The notes: a model not told the origin generated them from the sequence alone. A stretch of 64,000 nt of DNA from Amia ocellicauda (GCF_036373705.1 NW_027102756.1:28852-92851); one strand, 5' to 3'; shown: positions 34,607-46,749, numbered from the stretch's first letter. Translations and numbers: made by a program.

Positions 34607-34724
34607 GCTTGCAGCACCTGGTATTTCCAGGAGGTCACCCATCCAAGTACTGTCTAGGCCCTGCCCCATTTAGCTTCCGAGATCTGATGAGATCAGGCGC
34701 GTTCAGGACGGTGTGGCCGCAAGC
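34607..34724 (-). rRNA. 5S rRNA copy 14 (type A)
   Basis: Two changes in the middle (complement of CTGTCTAGG and CCATTTAGC). Confidence 0.85.
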
Positions 34725-34942
34725 CAAGAGGCCTGGCTGCATGATGTCTCTTAAAGGCTGGCGGGTATTGACGGAACTTCCAGCAAAAAAAAAAAAAAAA
34801 AATAGAAAAAGGGAGGGAAAAATATCAGTGCAGCAAAGGGTGTTGAAAGTAGCCGGGTACATGTACAATTCTTCAATTATATCTCCTCCAGACAGATAGA
34901 GAGTATTAAGAGCTACGATAAAGTTACCCAGGAGACGTAAAA

Positions 34943-35060
34943 GCTTTCAGCACTAGGTATTTCCAGTCGGTCTCACATTCATGTACTAACCATGTCCTGC
35001 CCCGTTTAGCTTCCGAGATCTGACGAGATCGGGCGCGTTCAGTATGGTGTGGCCGCAAGC
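34943..35060 (-). rRNA. 5S rRNA copy 15 (type B)
   Basis: First clear B copy; also CTGAAAGC at helix I. Confidence 0.75.
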
Positions 35061-35271
35061 CGAGATGCCTGGCTGCATGATGTCTCTTAAAGGATGGCGG
35101 GTATTGACGGAATTTCCAGCAAAAAAAAAAAAGAAAAATAGAGGGAAAAATATCAGTGCAGCAAAGGGTGTTGAAAGTAGCCGGGTACGTGTACAATTCT
35201 TCAATTATATCTCCTCCAGACAGAAAGAGAGAATTAAGAGCTACGATGCAGTTACCCAGGAGACGTAAAAA

Positions 35272-35389
35272 GCTTGCAGCACCTGGTATTTCCAGGAGGT
35301 CACACATCCATGTACTGACCAGGCCCTGCCCCGTTTAGCTTCCGAAATCTGATATGATCGGGCGCATTCAGGACGGTGTGACTACAAGC
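35272..35389 (-). rRNA. 5S rRNA copy 16 (type A')
   Basis: Defines A': complement of CACATCCATG, GATATGATCGG and ACTACAAGC; shared with copies 29 and 32. Confidence 0.75.
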
Positions 35390-35606
35390 CAAGAGGCCTG
35401 GCTGCATGATGTCTCTTAAAGGCTGGCGGATATTGACGGAACTTCCAGCAAAAAAATAAAATAAAAAGAAAAATGGAGGGAAAAATATCAGTGCAGCAAA
35501 GGGTGTTGAAAGTAGCCTAGTACGTGTACAATTCTTCAATTATATCTCCTGGAGACAGAAAGAGAGTATTAAGAGCTACGATGAAGTTACCCAGGAGACG
35601 TAAAAG

Positions 35607-35724
35607 GCTTGCAGCACCTGGTATTTCTAGGAGGTCTCCCATCCAAGTACTGACCAGGCCCTGCCCCGTTTAGCTTCCGAAATCTGACGAGATTGGGCGC
35701 ATTCAGGACGGTGTGGCCGCAAGC
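35607..35724 (-). rRNA. 5S rRNA copy 17 (type A)
   Basis: Change in helix III (complement of GAGATTGGG), as in copies 21 and 33. Confidence 0.85.
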
Positions 35725-35946
35725 CGAGAGACCTGGCTGAATGATGTCTCTTAAAGGCTGGCGGGTATTGACGGAATTTCCAGCAAAAAAAAAAAAAAAA
35801 AAAAATAGAAAAATGGAGGGAAAAATATCTGTGCAGGAAAGGGTGTTGAAAGTAGCTGGGTACGTGTACAATTCTTCAATTATATCTCCTGCAGACGGAA
35901 AGAGAGTATTAAGAGCTACGATGAAGTTACCCAGGAGACGTAAACA

Positions 35947-36064
35947 GCTTGCAGCACCTGGTATTTCTAGGAGGTCTCCCATCCAAGTACTGACCAGGCC
36001 CTGCCCCGTTTAGCTTCCGAGATCTGACGAGATCGGGCGCATTCAGGACGGTGTGGCCACAATC
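35947..36064 (-). rRNA. 5S rRNA copy 18 (type A, helix I mismatch)
   Basis: 5' end reads GATTGTGG instead of GCTTGTGG, breaking one helix I pair; same in copy 22. Confidence 0.8.
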
Positions 36065-36120
36065 CGAAAGGCCTGGCTGCATGATGTCTCTTAAAGGTTG
36101 ACGGGTATTGACGGAACTTC

Positions 36121-36155
<35 letters not shown>

Positions 36156-36291
36156 AAAATGGATGGAAAAATATCAGTGCAGCAAAGGGTGTTGACAGTA
36201 GCTGGGTACGTGTACAATACTTCAATTATATCTCCTCCAGACAGATAGAGAGTATTAAGAGCTACGATAAAGTTACCCAGGAGACGTAAAA

Positions 36292-36409
36292 GCTAGCAGC
36301 ACCAGGTACTTCCAGGAGGTCTCACATTCATGTACTGACCAGGTCCTGCCCCGTTTAGCTTCCGAGATCTGACGAGATCGGGCGCGTTCAGGATGGTGTG
36401 GCCGCAAGC
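36292..36409 (-). rRNA. 5S rRNA copy 19 (type B)
   Basis: 3' end CTGCTAGC, as in copies 23 and 35. Confidence 0.75.
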
Positions 36410-36620
36410 CGAGATGCCTGGCTGCATGATGTCTCTTAAAGGCTGGCGGGTATTGACGGAACTGCCAGCAAAAAAAAAAAAGAAAAATAGAGGGAAATAT
36501 ACCAGTGCAGCAAAGGGTGTTGAAAGTAGCCGGGTACGTGTACAATTCTTCAATTATATCTCCTGGAGACAGAAAGAGAGTATTAAGAGCTACGATGAAG
36601 TTACCCAGGAGACGTAAAAA

Positions 36621-36738
36621 GCTTGCAGCACCTGGTATTTCTAGGAGGTCTCCCATCCAAGTACTGACCAGGCCCTGCCCCGTTTAGCTTCCGAGATCTG
36701 ACGAGATCGGGCGCATTCAGGACGGTGTGGCCACAAGC
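36621..36738 (-). rRNA. 5S rRNA copy 20 (type A consensus)
   Basis: Box C identical to vertebrate consensus through GGATGGGAGACC; five T after the gene. Confidence 0.9.
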
Positions 36739-36959
36739 CGAAAGGCCTGGCTGCATGATGTCTCTTAAAGGTTGGCGGGTATTGACGGAACTTCCAGCAA
36801 AAAAAAAAAAAAAAAAAATAGAAAAATGGAGGGAAAAATATCAGTGCAGGAAAGGGTGTTGAAAGTAGCCGGGTACTTGTACAATTCTTCAATTATATCT
36901 CCTGGAGACAGAAAGAGAGTATTAAGAGCTACGATGAAGTTACCCAGGAGACGTAAAAG

Positions 36960-37077
36960 GCTTGCAGCACCTGGTATTTCTAGGAGGTCTCCCATCCAAG
37001 TACTGACCAGGCCCTGCCCCGTTTAGCTTCCGAAATCTGACGAGATTGGGCGCATTCAGGACGGTGTGGCCGCAAGC
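36960..37077 (-). rRNA. 5S rRNA copy 21 (type A)
   Basis: As copy 17. Confidence 0.85.
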
Positions 37078-37298
37078 CGAGAGACCTGGCTGAATGATGA
37101 CTCTTAAAGGTTGGCGGGTATTGACGGAATTTCCAGCAAAAAAAAAAAAAAAAAAAATAGAAAAATGGAGGGAAAAATATCTGTGCAGGAAAGGGTGTTG
37201 AAAGTAGCTGGGTACGTGTACAATTCTTCAATTATATCTCCTGCAGACAGAAAGAGAGTATTAAGAGCTACGATGAAGTTACCCAGGAGACGTAAACA

Positions 37299-37416
37299 GC
37301 TTGCAGCACCTGGTATTTCTAGGAGGTCTCCCATCCAAGTACTGACCAGGCCCTGCCCCGTTTAGCTTCCGAGATCTGACGAGATCGGGCGCATTCAGGA
37401 CGGTGTGGCCACAATC
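37299..37416 (-). rRNA. 5S rRNA copy 22 (type A, helix I mismatch)
   Basis: As copy 18. The downstream run is broken (GCTGTTTACG), leaving three T. Confidence 0.8.
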
Positions 37417-37628
37417 CGAAAGGCCTGGCTGCATGATGTCTCTTAAAGGTTGGCGGGTATTGACGGAACTTCCAGCAAAAAAAAAAAAAAGAAAAATGGA
37501 TGGAAAAATATCAGTGCAGCAAAGGTTGTTGACAGTAGCTGGGTACGTGTACAATACTTCAATTATATCTCCTCCAGACAGATAGAGAGTATTAAGAGCT
37601 ACGATAAAGTTACCCAGGAGACGTAAAA

Positions 37629-37746
37629 GCTAGCAGCACCAGGTACTTCCAGGAGGTCTCACATTCATGTACTGACCAGGTCCTGCCCCGTATAGCTTCC
37701 GAGATCTGACGAGATCGGGCGCGTTCAGGATGGTGTGGCCGCAAGC
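37629..37746 (-). rRNA. 5S rRNA copy 23 (type B)
   Basis: Box A change (complement of CGTATAGC); first of the block repeated at 41,702. Confidence 0.75.
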
Positions 37747-37957
37747 CGAGATGCCTGGCTGCATGATGTCTCTTAAAGGCTGGCGGGTATTGACGGAACT
37801 GCCAGCAAAAAAAAAAAAGAAAAATAGAGGGAAATATACCAGTGCAGCAAAGGGTGTTGAAAGTAGCCGGGTACGTGTACAATTCTTCAATTATATCTCC
37901 TGGAGACAGAAAGAGAGTATTAAGAGCTACAATGAAGTTACCCAGGAGACGTAAAAA

Positions 37958-38075
37958 GCTTGCAGCACCTGGTATTTCTAGGAGGTCTCCCATCCAAGTA
38001 CTGACCAGGCCCTGCCCCGTTTAGCTTCCGAGATCTGACGAGATCGGGCGCATTCAGGACGGTGTGGCCACAAGC
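37958..38075 (-). rRNA. 5S rRNA copy 24 (type A consensus)
   Basis: Same as copy 20. Confidence 0.9.
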
Positions 38076-38296
38076 CGAAAGGCCTGGCTGCATGATGTCT
38101 CTTAAAGGTTGGCGGGTATTGACGGAACTTCCAGCAAAAAAAAAAAAAAAAAAAATAGAAAAATGGAGGGAAAAATATCAGTGCAGGAAAGGGTGTTGAA
38201 AGTAGCCGGGTACGTGTACAATTCTTCAATTATATCTCCTGGAGACAGAAAGAGAGTATTAAGAGCTACGATGAAGTTACCCAGGAGACGTAAAAA

Positions 38297-38414
38297 GCTT
38301 GCAGCACCTGGTATTTCTAGGAGGTCTACCATCCAAGTACTGACCAGGCCCTGCCCCGTTTAGCTTCCGAGATCTGACGAGATCGGGCGCATTCAAGACG
38401 GTGTGGCCACAAGC
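38297..38414 (-). rRNA. 5S rRNA copy 25 (type A)
   Basis: Private change GGTAGACC in box C and TCTTGAA near the 5' end, shared with copy 37. Confidence 0.85.
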
Positions 38415-38639
38415 CGAAAGGCCTGGCTGCATGATGTCTCTTAAAGGTTGGCGGGTATTGACGGAACTTCCAGCAAAAAATAAAAATAAAAAAAGAAAAA
38501 AGAAAAATGGATGGAAAAATATCAGTGCAGCAAAGGGTGTTGACAGTAGCTGGATACGTGTACAATACTTCAATTATATCTCCTCCAGACAGAGAGAGAG
38601 TATTAAGAGCTACGATAAAGTTACCCAGGAGACGTAAAA

Positions 38640-38757
38640 GCTTGCAGCACTAGGTATTTCCAGGAGGTCTCACATTCATGTACTGACCAGGTCCTGCCCC
38701 GTTTAGCTTCCGAGATCTGACGAGATCGGGCGCGTTCAGGATGGTGTGGCCGCAAGC
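38640..38757 (-). rRNA. 5S rRNA copy 26 (type B consensus)
   Basis: Four T after the gene. Confidence 0.78.
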
Positions 38758-38977
38758 CGAGATGCCTGGCTGCATGATGTCTCTTAAAGGCTGGCGGGTA
38801 TTGACGGAACTTCCAGCAAAAAAAAAAAAAAAAAAAATAGAAAAATGGAGGGAAAAATATCAGTGCAGCAAAGGGTGTTGAAAGTAGCCGGGTACGTGTA
38901 CAATTCTTCAATTATATCTCCTCCAGACAGAAAGAGAGAATTAAGAGCTACGATAAAGTTACCCAGGAGACGTAAAA

Positions 38978-39095
38978 GCTTGCAGCACCAGGTATTTCCA
39001 GGAGGTCTCCCATCCAAGTACTGACCAGGTCCTGCCCCGTTTAGCTTCCGAGATCTGACGAGATCGGGCGCATTCAGGACGGTGTGGCCACAAGC
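38978..39095 (-). rRNA. 5S rRNA copy 27 (type A)
   Basis: 3' part has ACCTGGTGCTG instead of ACCAGGTGCTG, weakening helix V. Confidence 0.85.
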
Positions 39096-39320
39096 CGAAA
39101 GGCCTGGCTGCATGATGTCTCTTAAAGGTTGGCGGGTATTGACGGAACTTCCAGCAAAAAATAAAAATAAAAAAATAAAAAAGAAAAATGGATGGAAAAA
39201 TATCAGTGCAGCAAAGGGTGTTGACAGTAGCTGGATACGTGTACAATACTTCAATTATATCTCCTCCAGACAGAGAGAGAGTATTAAGAGCTACGATAAA
39301 GTTACCCAGGAGACGTAAAA

Positions 39321-39438
39321 GCTTGCAGCACTAGGTATTTCCAGGAGGTCTCACATTCATGTACTGACCAGGTCCTGCCCCGTTTAGCTTCCGAGATCTG
39401 ACGAGATCGGGCGCGTTCAGGATGGTGTGGCCGCAAGC
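39321..39438 (-). rRNA. 5S rRNA copy 28 (type B)
   Basis: First gene of a three-gene block repeated 1,018 bp further on. Confidence 0.78.
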
Positions 39439-39660
39439 CGAGATGCCTGGCTGCATGATGTCTCTTAAAGGCTGGCGGGTATTGACGGAACTTCCAGCAA
39501 AAAAAAAAAAAAAAAAAAATAGAAAAATGGAGGGAAAAATATCAGTGCAGCAAAGGGTGTTGAAAGTAGCCGGGTACGTGTACAATTCTTCAATTATATC
39601 TCCTGGAGACAGAAAGAGAGTATTAAGAGCTACGATGAAGTTACCCAGGAGACGTAAAAA

Positions 39661-39778
39661 GCTTGCAGCACCTGGTATTTCCAGGAGGTCACACATCCAT
39701 GTACTGACCAGGCCCTGCCCCGTTTAGCTTCCGAAATCTGATATGATCGGGCGCATTCAGGACGGTGTGACTACAAGC
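39661..39778 (-). rRNA. 5S rRNA copy 29 (type A')
   Basis: As copy 16. Confidence 0.75.
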
Positions 39779-39995
39779 CAAGAGGCCTGGCTGCATGATG
39801 TCTCTTAAAGGCTGGCGGATATTGACGGAACTTCCAGCAAAAAAATAAAATAAAAAGAAAAATGGAGGGAAAAATATCAGTGCAGCAAAGGGTGTTGAAA
39901 GTAGCGTAGTACGTGTACAATTCTTCAATTATATCTCCTGGAGACAGAAAGAGAGTATTAAGAGCTACGATGAAGTTACCCAGGAGACGTAAAAA

Positions 39996-40113
39996 GCTTG
40001 CAGCACCTGGTATTTCTAGGAGGTCTCCCATCCAAGTACTGACCAGGCCCTGCCCCGTTTAGCTTCCGAGATCTGACGAGATCGGGCGCATTCAGGACGG
40101 TGTGGCCACAAGC
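39996..40113 (-). rRNA. 5S rRNA copy 30 (type A consensus)
   Basis: As copy 20. Confidence 0.9.
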
Positions 40114-40338
40114 CGAAAGGCCTGGCTGCATGATGTCTCTTAAAGGATGGCGGGTATTGACGGAACTTCCAGCAAAAAATAAAAATAAAAAAATAAAAAA
40201 GAAAAATGGATGGAAAAATATCAGTGCAGCAAAGGGTGTTGACAGTAGCTGGATACGTGTACAATACTTCAATTATATCTCCTCCAGACAGAGAGAGAGT
40301 ATTAAGAGCTACAATAAAGTTACCCAGGAGACGTAAAA

Positions 40339-40456
40339 GCTTGCAGCACTAGGTATTTCCAGGAGGTCTCACATTCATGTACTGACCAGGTCCTGCCCCG
40401 TTTAGCTTCCGAGATCTGACGAGATCGGGCGCGTTCAGGATGGTGTGGCCGCAAGC
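40339..40456 (-). rRNA. 5S rRNA copy 31 (type B)
   Basis: Repeat of copy 28. Confidence 0.78.
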
Positions 40457-40678
40457 CGAGATGCCTGGCTGCATGATGTCTCTTAAAGGCTGGCGGGTAT
40501 TGACGGAACGTCCAGCAAAAAAAAAAAAAAAAAAAAATAGAAAAATGGAGGGAAAAATATCAGTGCAGCAAAGGGTGTTGAAAGTAGCCGTGTACGTGTA
40601 CAATTCTTCAATTATATCTCCTGGAGACAGAAAGAGAGTATTAAGAGCTACGATGAAGTTACCCAGGAGACGTAAAAA

Positions 40679-40796
40679 GCTTGCAGCACCTGGTATTTCC
40701 AGGAGGTCACACATCCATGTACTGACCAGGCCCTGCCCCGTTTAGCTTCCGAAATCTGATATGATCGGGCGCATTCAGGACGGTGTGACTACAAGC
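40679..40796 (-). rRNA. 5S rRNA copy 32 (type A')
   Basis: Repeat of copy 29. Confidence 0.75.
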
Positions 40797-41013
40797 CAAG
40801 AGGCCTGGCTGCATGATGTCTCTTAAAGGCTGGCGGATATTGACGGAACTTCCAGCAAAAAAATAAAATAAAAAGAAAAATGGAGGGAAAAATATCAGTG
40901 CAGCAAAGGGTGTTGAAAGTAGCCTAGTACGTGTACAATTCTTCAATTATATCTCCTGGAGACAGAAAGAGAGTATTAAGAGCTACGATGAAGTTACCCA
41001 GGAGACGTAAAAG

Positions 41014-41131
41014 GCTTGCAGCACCTGGTATTTCTAGGAGGTCTCCCATCCAAGTACTGACCAGGCCCTGCCCCGTTTAGCTTCCGAGATCTGACGAGAT
41101 TGGGCGCATTCAGGACGGTGTGGCCGCAAGC
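41014..41131 (-). rRNA. 5S rRNA copy 33 (type A)
   Basis: Helix III change as in copy 17. Confidence 0.85.
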
Positions 41132-41353
41132 CGAGAGGCCTGGCTGAATGATGTCTCTTAAAGGTTGGCGGGTATTGACGGAACTTCCAGCAAAAAAAAA
41201 AAAAAAAAAAAAAAAGAAAAATGGATGGAAAAATATCAGTGCAGCAAAGGGTGTTGACAGTAGCTGGATACGTGTACAATTCTTCAATTAAATCTCCTGC
41301 AGACAGAAAGAGAGAATTAAGAGCTACGATAAAGTTACCCAGGACACGTAAAA

Positions 41354-41471
41354 GCTTGCAGCACCAGGTATTTCCAGGAGGTCTCCCATCCAAGTACTGA
41401 CCAGGTCCTGCCCCGTTTAGCTTCCGAGATCTTACGCGATCGGGCGCGTTCAGGACGGTGTGGCCGCAAGC
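41354..41471 (-). rRNA. 5S rRNA copy 34 (type A)
   Basis: Loop C change (complement of CTTACGCGATC). The upstream dT tract of this unit is the longest, about 33. Confidence 0.85.
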
Positions 41472-41527
41472 CGAGAGGCCTGGCTGCATGATGTCTCTTA
41501 AAGGTTGGCGGGTATTGACGGAACTTC

Positions 41528-41565
<38 letters not shown>

Positions 41566-41701
41566 AAAATGGATGGAAAAATATCAGTGCAGCAAAGGGT
41601 GTTGACAGTAGCTGGGTACGTGTACAATACTTCAATTATATCTCCTCCAGACAGATAGAGAGTATTAAGAGCTACGATAAAGTTACCCAGGAGACGTAAA
41701 A

Positions 41702-41819
41702 GCTAGCAGCACCAGGTACTTCCAGGAGGTCTCACATTCATGTACTGACCAGGTCCTGCCCCGTATAGCTTCCGAGATCTGACGAGATCGGGCGCGTTCA
41801 GGATGGTGTGGCCGCAAGC
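41702..41819 (-). rRNA. 5S rRNA copy 35 (type B)
   Basis: Repeat of copy 23, 4,073 bp away. Confidence 0.75.
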
Positions 41820-42030
41820 CGAGATGCCTGGCTGCATGATGTCTCTTAAAGGCTGGCGGGTATTGACGGAACTGCCAGCAAAAAAAAAAAAGAAAAATAG
41901 AGGGAAATATACCAGTGCAGCAAAGGGTGTTGAAAGTAGCCGGGTACGTGTACAATTCTTCAATTATATCTCCTGGAGACAGAAAGAGAGTATTAAGAGC
42001 TACAATGAAGTTACCCAGGAGACGTAAAAA

Positions 42031-42148
42031 GCTTGCAGCACCTGGTATTTCTAGGAGGTCTCCCATCCAAGTACTGACCAGGCCCTGCCCCGTTTAGCTT
42101 CCGAGATCTGACGAGATCGGGCGCATTCAGGACGGTGTGGCCACAAGC
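42031..42148 (-). rRNA. 5S rRNA copy 36 (type A consensus)
   Basis: Repeat of copy 24. Confidence 0.9.
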
Positions 42149-42369
42149 CGAAAGGCCTGGCTGCATGATGTCTCTTAAAGGTTGGCGGGTATTGACGGAA
42201 CTTCCAGCAAAAAAAAAAAAAAAAAAAATAGAAAAATGGAGGGAAAAATATCAGTGCAGGAAAGGGTGTTGAAAGTAGCCGGGTACGTGTACAATTCTTC
42301 AATTATATCTCCTGGAGACAGAAAGAGAGTATTAAGAGCTACGATGAAGTTACCCAGGAGACGTAAAAA

Positions 42370-42487
42370 GCTTGCAGCACCTGGTATTTCTAGGAGGTCT
42401 ACCATCCAAGTACTGACCAGGCCCTGCCCCGTTTAGTTTCCGAGATCTGACGAGATCGGGCGCATTCAAGACGGTGTGGCCACAAGC
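42370..42487 (-). rRNA. 5S rRNA copy 37 (type A)
   Basis: Repeat of copy 25 with one further change (complement of TAGTTTCC). Confidence 0.85.
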
Positions 42488-42712
42488 CGAAAGGCCTGGC
42501 TGCATGATGTCTCTTAAAGGTTGGCGGGTATTGACGGAACTTCCAGCAAGAAATAAAAATAAAAAAAGAAAAAAGAAAAATGGATGGAAAAATATCAGTG
42601 CAGCAAAGGGTGTTGACAGTAGCTGGATACGTGTACAATACTTCAATTATATCTCCTCCAGACAGAGAGAGAGTATTAAGAGCTACGATAAAGTTACCCA
42701 GGAGACGTAAAA

Positions 42713-42830
42713 GCTTGCAGCACTAGGTATTTCCAGGAGGTCTCACATTCATGTACTGACCAGGTCCTGCCCCGTTTAGCTTCCGAGATCTGACGAGATC
42801 GGGCGCGTTCAGGATGGTGTGGCCGCAAGC
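42713..42830 (-). rRNA. 5S rRNA copy 38 (type B)
   Basis: Repeat of copy 26. Confidence 0.78.
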
Positions 42831-43041
42831 CGAGATGCCTGGCTGCATGATGTCTCTTAAAGGCTGGCGGGTATTGACGGAACTTCCAGGAAAAAAAAAA
42901 AAGAAAAATAGAGGGAAATATACCAGTGCAGCAAAGGGTGTTGAAAGTAGCCGGGTACGTGTACAATTCTTCAATTATATCTCCTGGAGACAGAAAGAGA
43001 GTATTAAGAGCTACGATGAAGTCACCCAGGAGACGTAAAAA

Positions 43042-43159
43042 GCTTGCAGCACCTGGTATTTCTAGGAGGTCTCCCATCCAAGTACTGACCAGGCCCTGCC
43101 CCGTTTAGCTTCCGAGATCTGACGAGATCGGGCGCATTCAGGACGGTGTGGCCACAAGC
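43042..43159 (-). rRNA. 5S rRNA copy 39 (type A consensus)
   Basis: As copy 20. Confidence 0.9.
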
Positions 43160-43384
43160 CGAAAGGCCTGGCTGCATGATGTCTCTTAAAGGTTGGCGGG
43201 TATTGACGGAACTTCCAGCAAAAAAGAAAAAGAAAAAAAGAAAAAAGAAAAATGGATGGAAAAATATCAGTGCAGCAAAGGGTGTTGACAGTAGCTGGAT
43301 ACGTGTACAATACTTCAATTATATCTCCTCCAGACAGAGAGAGAGTATTAAGAGCTACGATAAAGTTACCCAGGACACGTAAAA

Positions 43385-43502
43385 GCTTGCAGCACTAGGT
43401 ATTTCCAGGAGGTCTCACATTCATGTACTGACCAGGTCCTGCCCCGTTTAGCTTCCGAGATCTGACGAGATCGGGAGCGTTCAGGATGGTGTGGCCGCAA
43501 GC
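43385..43502 (-). rRNA. 5S rRNA copy 40 (type B)
   Basis: Private change in helix III (complement of CGGGAGCG). Confidence 0.75.
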
Positions 43503-43713
43503 CGAGATGCCTGGCTGCATGATGTCTCTTAAAGGCTGGCGGGTATTGACGGAACTTCCAGCAAAAAAAAAAAAGAAAAATAGAGGGAAATATACCAGTG
43601 CAGCAAAGGGTGTTGAAAGTAGCCGGGTACGTGTACAATTCTTCAATTATATCTCCTGGAGACAGAAAGAGAGTATTAAGAGCTACGATGAAGTTACCCA
43701 GGAGACGTAAAAA

Positions 43714-43831
43714 GCTTGCAGCACCTGGTATTTCTAGGAGGTCTCCCATCCAAGTACTGACCAGACCCTGCCCCGTTCAGCTTCCGAGATCTTACGCGAT
43801 CGGGCGCATTCAGGACGGTGTGGCCACAAGC
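43714..43831 (-). rRNA. 5S rRNA copy 41 (type A)
   Basis: Changes complement of CAGACCCTG, TTCAGC and CTTACGCG; shared with copies 45 and 48. Confidence 0.85.
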
Positions 43832-44056
43832 CGAAAGGCCTGGCTGCATGATGTCTCTTAAAGGTTGGCGGGTATTGACGGAACTTCCAGCAAAAAAAAT
43901 AAAAAATAAAATAAAAAAGAAAAATGGATGGAAAAATATCAGTGCAGCAAAGGGTGTTGACAGTAGCTGGATACGTGTACAATACTTCAATTATATCTCC
44001 ACCAGACAGAGAGAGAGTATTAAGAGCTACGATAAAGTTACCCAGGAGACGTAAAA

Positions 44057-44174
44057 GCTTGCAGCACTAGGTATTTCCAGGAGGTCTCACATTCATGTAC
44101 TGACCAGGTCCTGCCCCGTTTAGCTTCCGAGATCTGACGAGATCGGGCGCGTTCAGGATGGTGTGGCCGCAAGC
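44057..44174 (-). rRNA. 5S rRNA copy 42 (type B)
   Basis: Pairs with copy 47, 1,683 bp away. Confidence 0.78.
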
Positions 44175-44384
44175 CGAGATGCCTGGCTACATGATGTCTC
44201 TTAAAGGCTGGCGGGTATTGACGGAACTGCCAGCAAAAAAAAAAAGAAAAATACAGGGAAATATACCAGTGCAGCAAAGGGTGTTGAAAGTAGCCGGGTA
44301 CGTGTACAATTCTTCAATTATATCTCCTGGAGACAGAAAGAGAGTATTAAGAGCTACGATGAAGTTACCCAGGAGACGTAAAAA

Positions 44385-44501
44385 GCTTGCAGCACTGGTA
44401 TTTCTAGGAGGTCTCCCATCCAAGTACTGACCAGACCCTGCCCCGTTCAGCTTCCGAGATCTGACGAGATCGGGCGCATTCAGGACGGTGTGGCCACAAG
44501 C
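44385..44501 (-). rRNA. 5S rRNA copy 43 (type A, 1-bp deletion)
   Basis: 117 bp: one G is missing in the CCAGGTGCTG part of helix V/loop A; same in copy 48. Confidence 0.8.
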
Positions 44502-44722
44502 CGAAAGGCCTGGCTGCATGATGTCTCTTAAAGGTTGGCGGGTATTGACGGAACTTCCAGCAAAAGAAAAAAAAAAAAAAAATAGAAAATTGGAGGGAAA
44601 AATATCAGTGCAGGAAAGGGGGTTGAAAGTAGCCGGGTACGTGTACAATTCTTCAATTATATCTCCTGCAGACTGAGAGAGAGTATTAAGAGCTACGATA
44701 AAGTTACCCAGGAGACGTAAAA

Positions 44723-44840
44723 GCTTGCAGCACCTGGTATTTCCAGGAGGTCTCACATTCAAGGACTGACCAGGTCCTGCCCCGTTTAGCTTCCGAGATC
44801 TGACGATATCATGCGCATTCAGGACGGTGTGGCCGAAAGC
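44723..44840 (-). rRNA. 5S rRNA copy 44 (B-like, diverged)
   Basis: Complement of GACGATATCATGCGC in helix III, and 5' end GCTTTCGG. Confidence 0.7.
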
Positions 44841-45057
44841 CGAGAGGCCCGGCTGCATGATGTCTCTTTAAGGCTGGCGGGTATTGACGGAACTTCCAGC
44901 AAAAAAAAAAAGAAAAAAGAAAAATGGAGGGAAAAATATCAGTGCAGCAAAGGGTTTTGAAAGTAGCCGGGTACGTGTACAATTCTTCAATAATATCTCC
45001 TACAGACTGAAAGAGAGTATTAAGAGCTATGATGAAGTTACCCAGGAGACGTAAAAA

Positions 45058-45175
45058 GCTTGCAGCACCTGGTATTTCTAGGAGGTCTCCCATCCAAGTA
45101 CTGACCAGACCCTGCCCCGTTCAGCTTCCGAGATCTTACGCGATCGGGCGCATTCAGGACGGTGTGGCCACAAGC
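45058..45175 (-). rRNA. 5S rRNA copy 45 (type A)
   Basis: As copy 41. Confidence 0.85.
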
Positions 45176-45396
45176 CGAAAGGCCTGGCTGCATGATGTCT
45201 CTTAAAGGTTGGCGGGTATTGACGGAACTTCCAGCAAAAAAAAAAAAAAAAAAAATAGAAAAATGGAGGGAAAAATATCAGTGCAGGAAAGGGTGTTGAA
45301 AGTAGCCGGGTACGTGTACAATTCTTCAATTATATCTCCTGGAGACAGAAAGAGAGTATTAAGAGCTACGATGAAGTTACCCAGGAGACGTAAAAA

Positions 45397-45514
45397 GCTT
45401 GCAGCACCTGGTATTTCTAGGAGGTCTCCCATCCAAGTACTGACCAGGCCCTGCCCCGTTTAGCTTCCGAGATCTGACGAGATCGGGCGCGTTCAGGACG
45501 GTGTGGCCAAAAGC
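45397..45514 (-). rRNA. 5S rRNA copy 46 (type A)
   Basis: 5' end GCTTTTGG. Confidence 0.85.
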
Positions 45515-45739
45515 CGAAAGGCCTGGCTGCATGATGTCTCTTAAAGGTTGGCGGGTATTGACGGAACTTCCAGCAAAAAATAAAAATAAAAAAAGAAAAA
45601 AGAAAAATGGATGGAAAAATATCAGTGCAGCAAAGGGTGTTGACAGTAGCTGGATACGTGTACAATACTTCAATTATATCTCCACCAGACAGAGAGAGAG
45701 TATTAAGAGCTACGATAAAGTTACCCAGGAGACGTAAAA

Positions 45740-45857
45740 GCTTGCAGCACTAGGTATTTCCAGGAGGTCTCACATTCATGTACTGACCAGGTCCTGCCCC
45801 GTTTAGCTTCCGAGATCTGACGAGATCGGGCGCGTTCAGGATGGTGTGGCCGCAAGC
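45740..45857 (-). rRNA. 5S rRNA copy 47 (type B)
   Basis: Repeat of copy 42. Confidence 0.78.
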
Positions 45858-46067
45858 CGAGATGCCTGGCTACATGATGTCTCTTAAAGGCTGGCGGGTA
45901 TTGACGGAACTGCCAGCAAAAAAAAAAAGAAAAATACAGGGAAATATACCAGTGCAGCAAAGGGTGTTGAAAGTAGCCGGGTACGTGTACAATTCTTCAA
46001 TTATATCTCCTGGAGACAGAAAGAGAGTATTAAGAGCTACGATGAAGTTACCCAGGAGACGTAAAAA

Positions 46068-46184
46068 GCTTGCAGCACTGGTATTTCTAGGAGGTCTCCC
46101 ATCCAAGTACTGACCAGACCCTGCCCCGTTCAGCTTCCGAGATCTTACGCGATCGGGCGCATTCAGGACGGTGTGGCCACAAGC
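46068..46184 (-). rRNA. 5S rRNA copy 48 (type A, 1-bp deletion)
   Basis: 117 bp; repeat of copy 43 with the CTTACGCG-type loop C change added. Confidence 0.8.
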
Positions 46185-46405
46185 CGAAAGGCCTGGCTGC
46201 ATGATGTCTCTTAAAGGTTGGCGGGTATTGACGGAACTTCCAGCAAAAAAAAAAAAAAAAAAAATAGAAAAATGGAGGGAAAAATATCAGTGCAGGAAAG
46301 GGTGTTGAAAGTAGCCGGGTACGTGTACAATTCTTCAATTATATCTCCTGGAGACAGAAAGAGAGTATTAAGAGCTACGATGAAGTTACCCAGGAGACGT
46401 AAAAA

Positions 46406-46523
46406 GCTTGCAGCACCTGGTATTTCTAGGAGGTCTCCCATCCAAGTACTGACCAGGCCCTGCCCCGTTTAGCTTCCGAGATCTGACGAGATTGGGCGCG
46501 TTCAGGACGGTGTGGCCACAAGC
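46406..46523 (-). rRNA. 5S rRNA copy 49 (type A)
   Basis: Helix III change as in copy 17; otherwise consensus. Confidence 0.85.
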
Positions 46524-46749
46524 CGAAAGGCCTGGCTGCATGATGTCTCTTAAAGGTTGGCGGGTATTGACGGAACTTCCAGCAAAAAATAAAAATAAAA
46601 AAATAAAAAATAAAAATGGATGGAAAAATATCAGTGCAGCAAAGGGTGTTGACAGTAGCTGGATACGTGTACAATACTTCAATTATATCTCCACCAGACA
46701 GAGAGAGAGTATTAAGAGCTACGATAAAGTTACCCAGGAGACGTAAAAA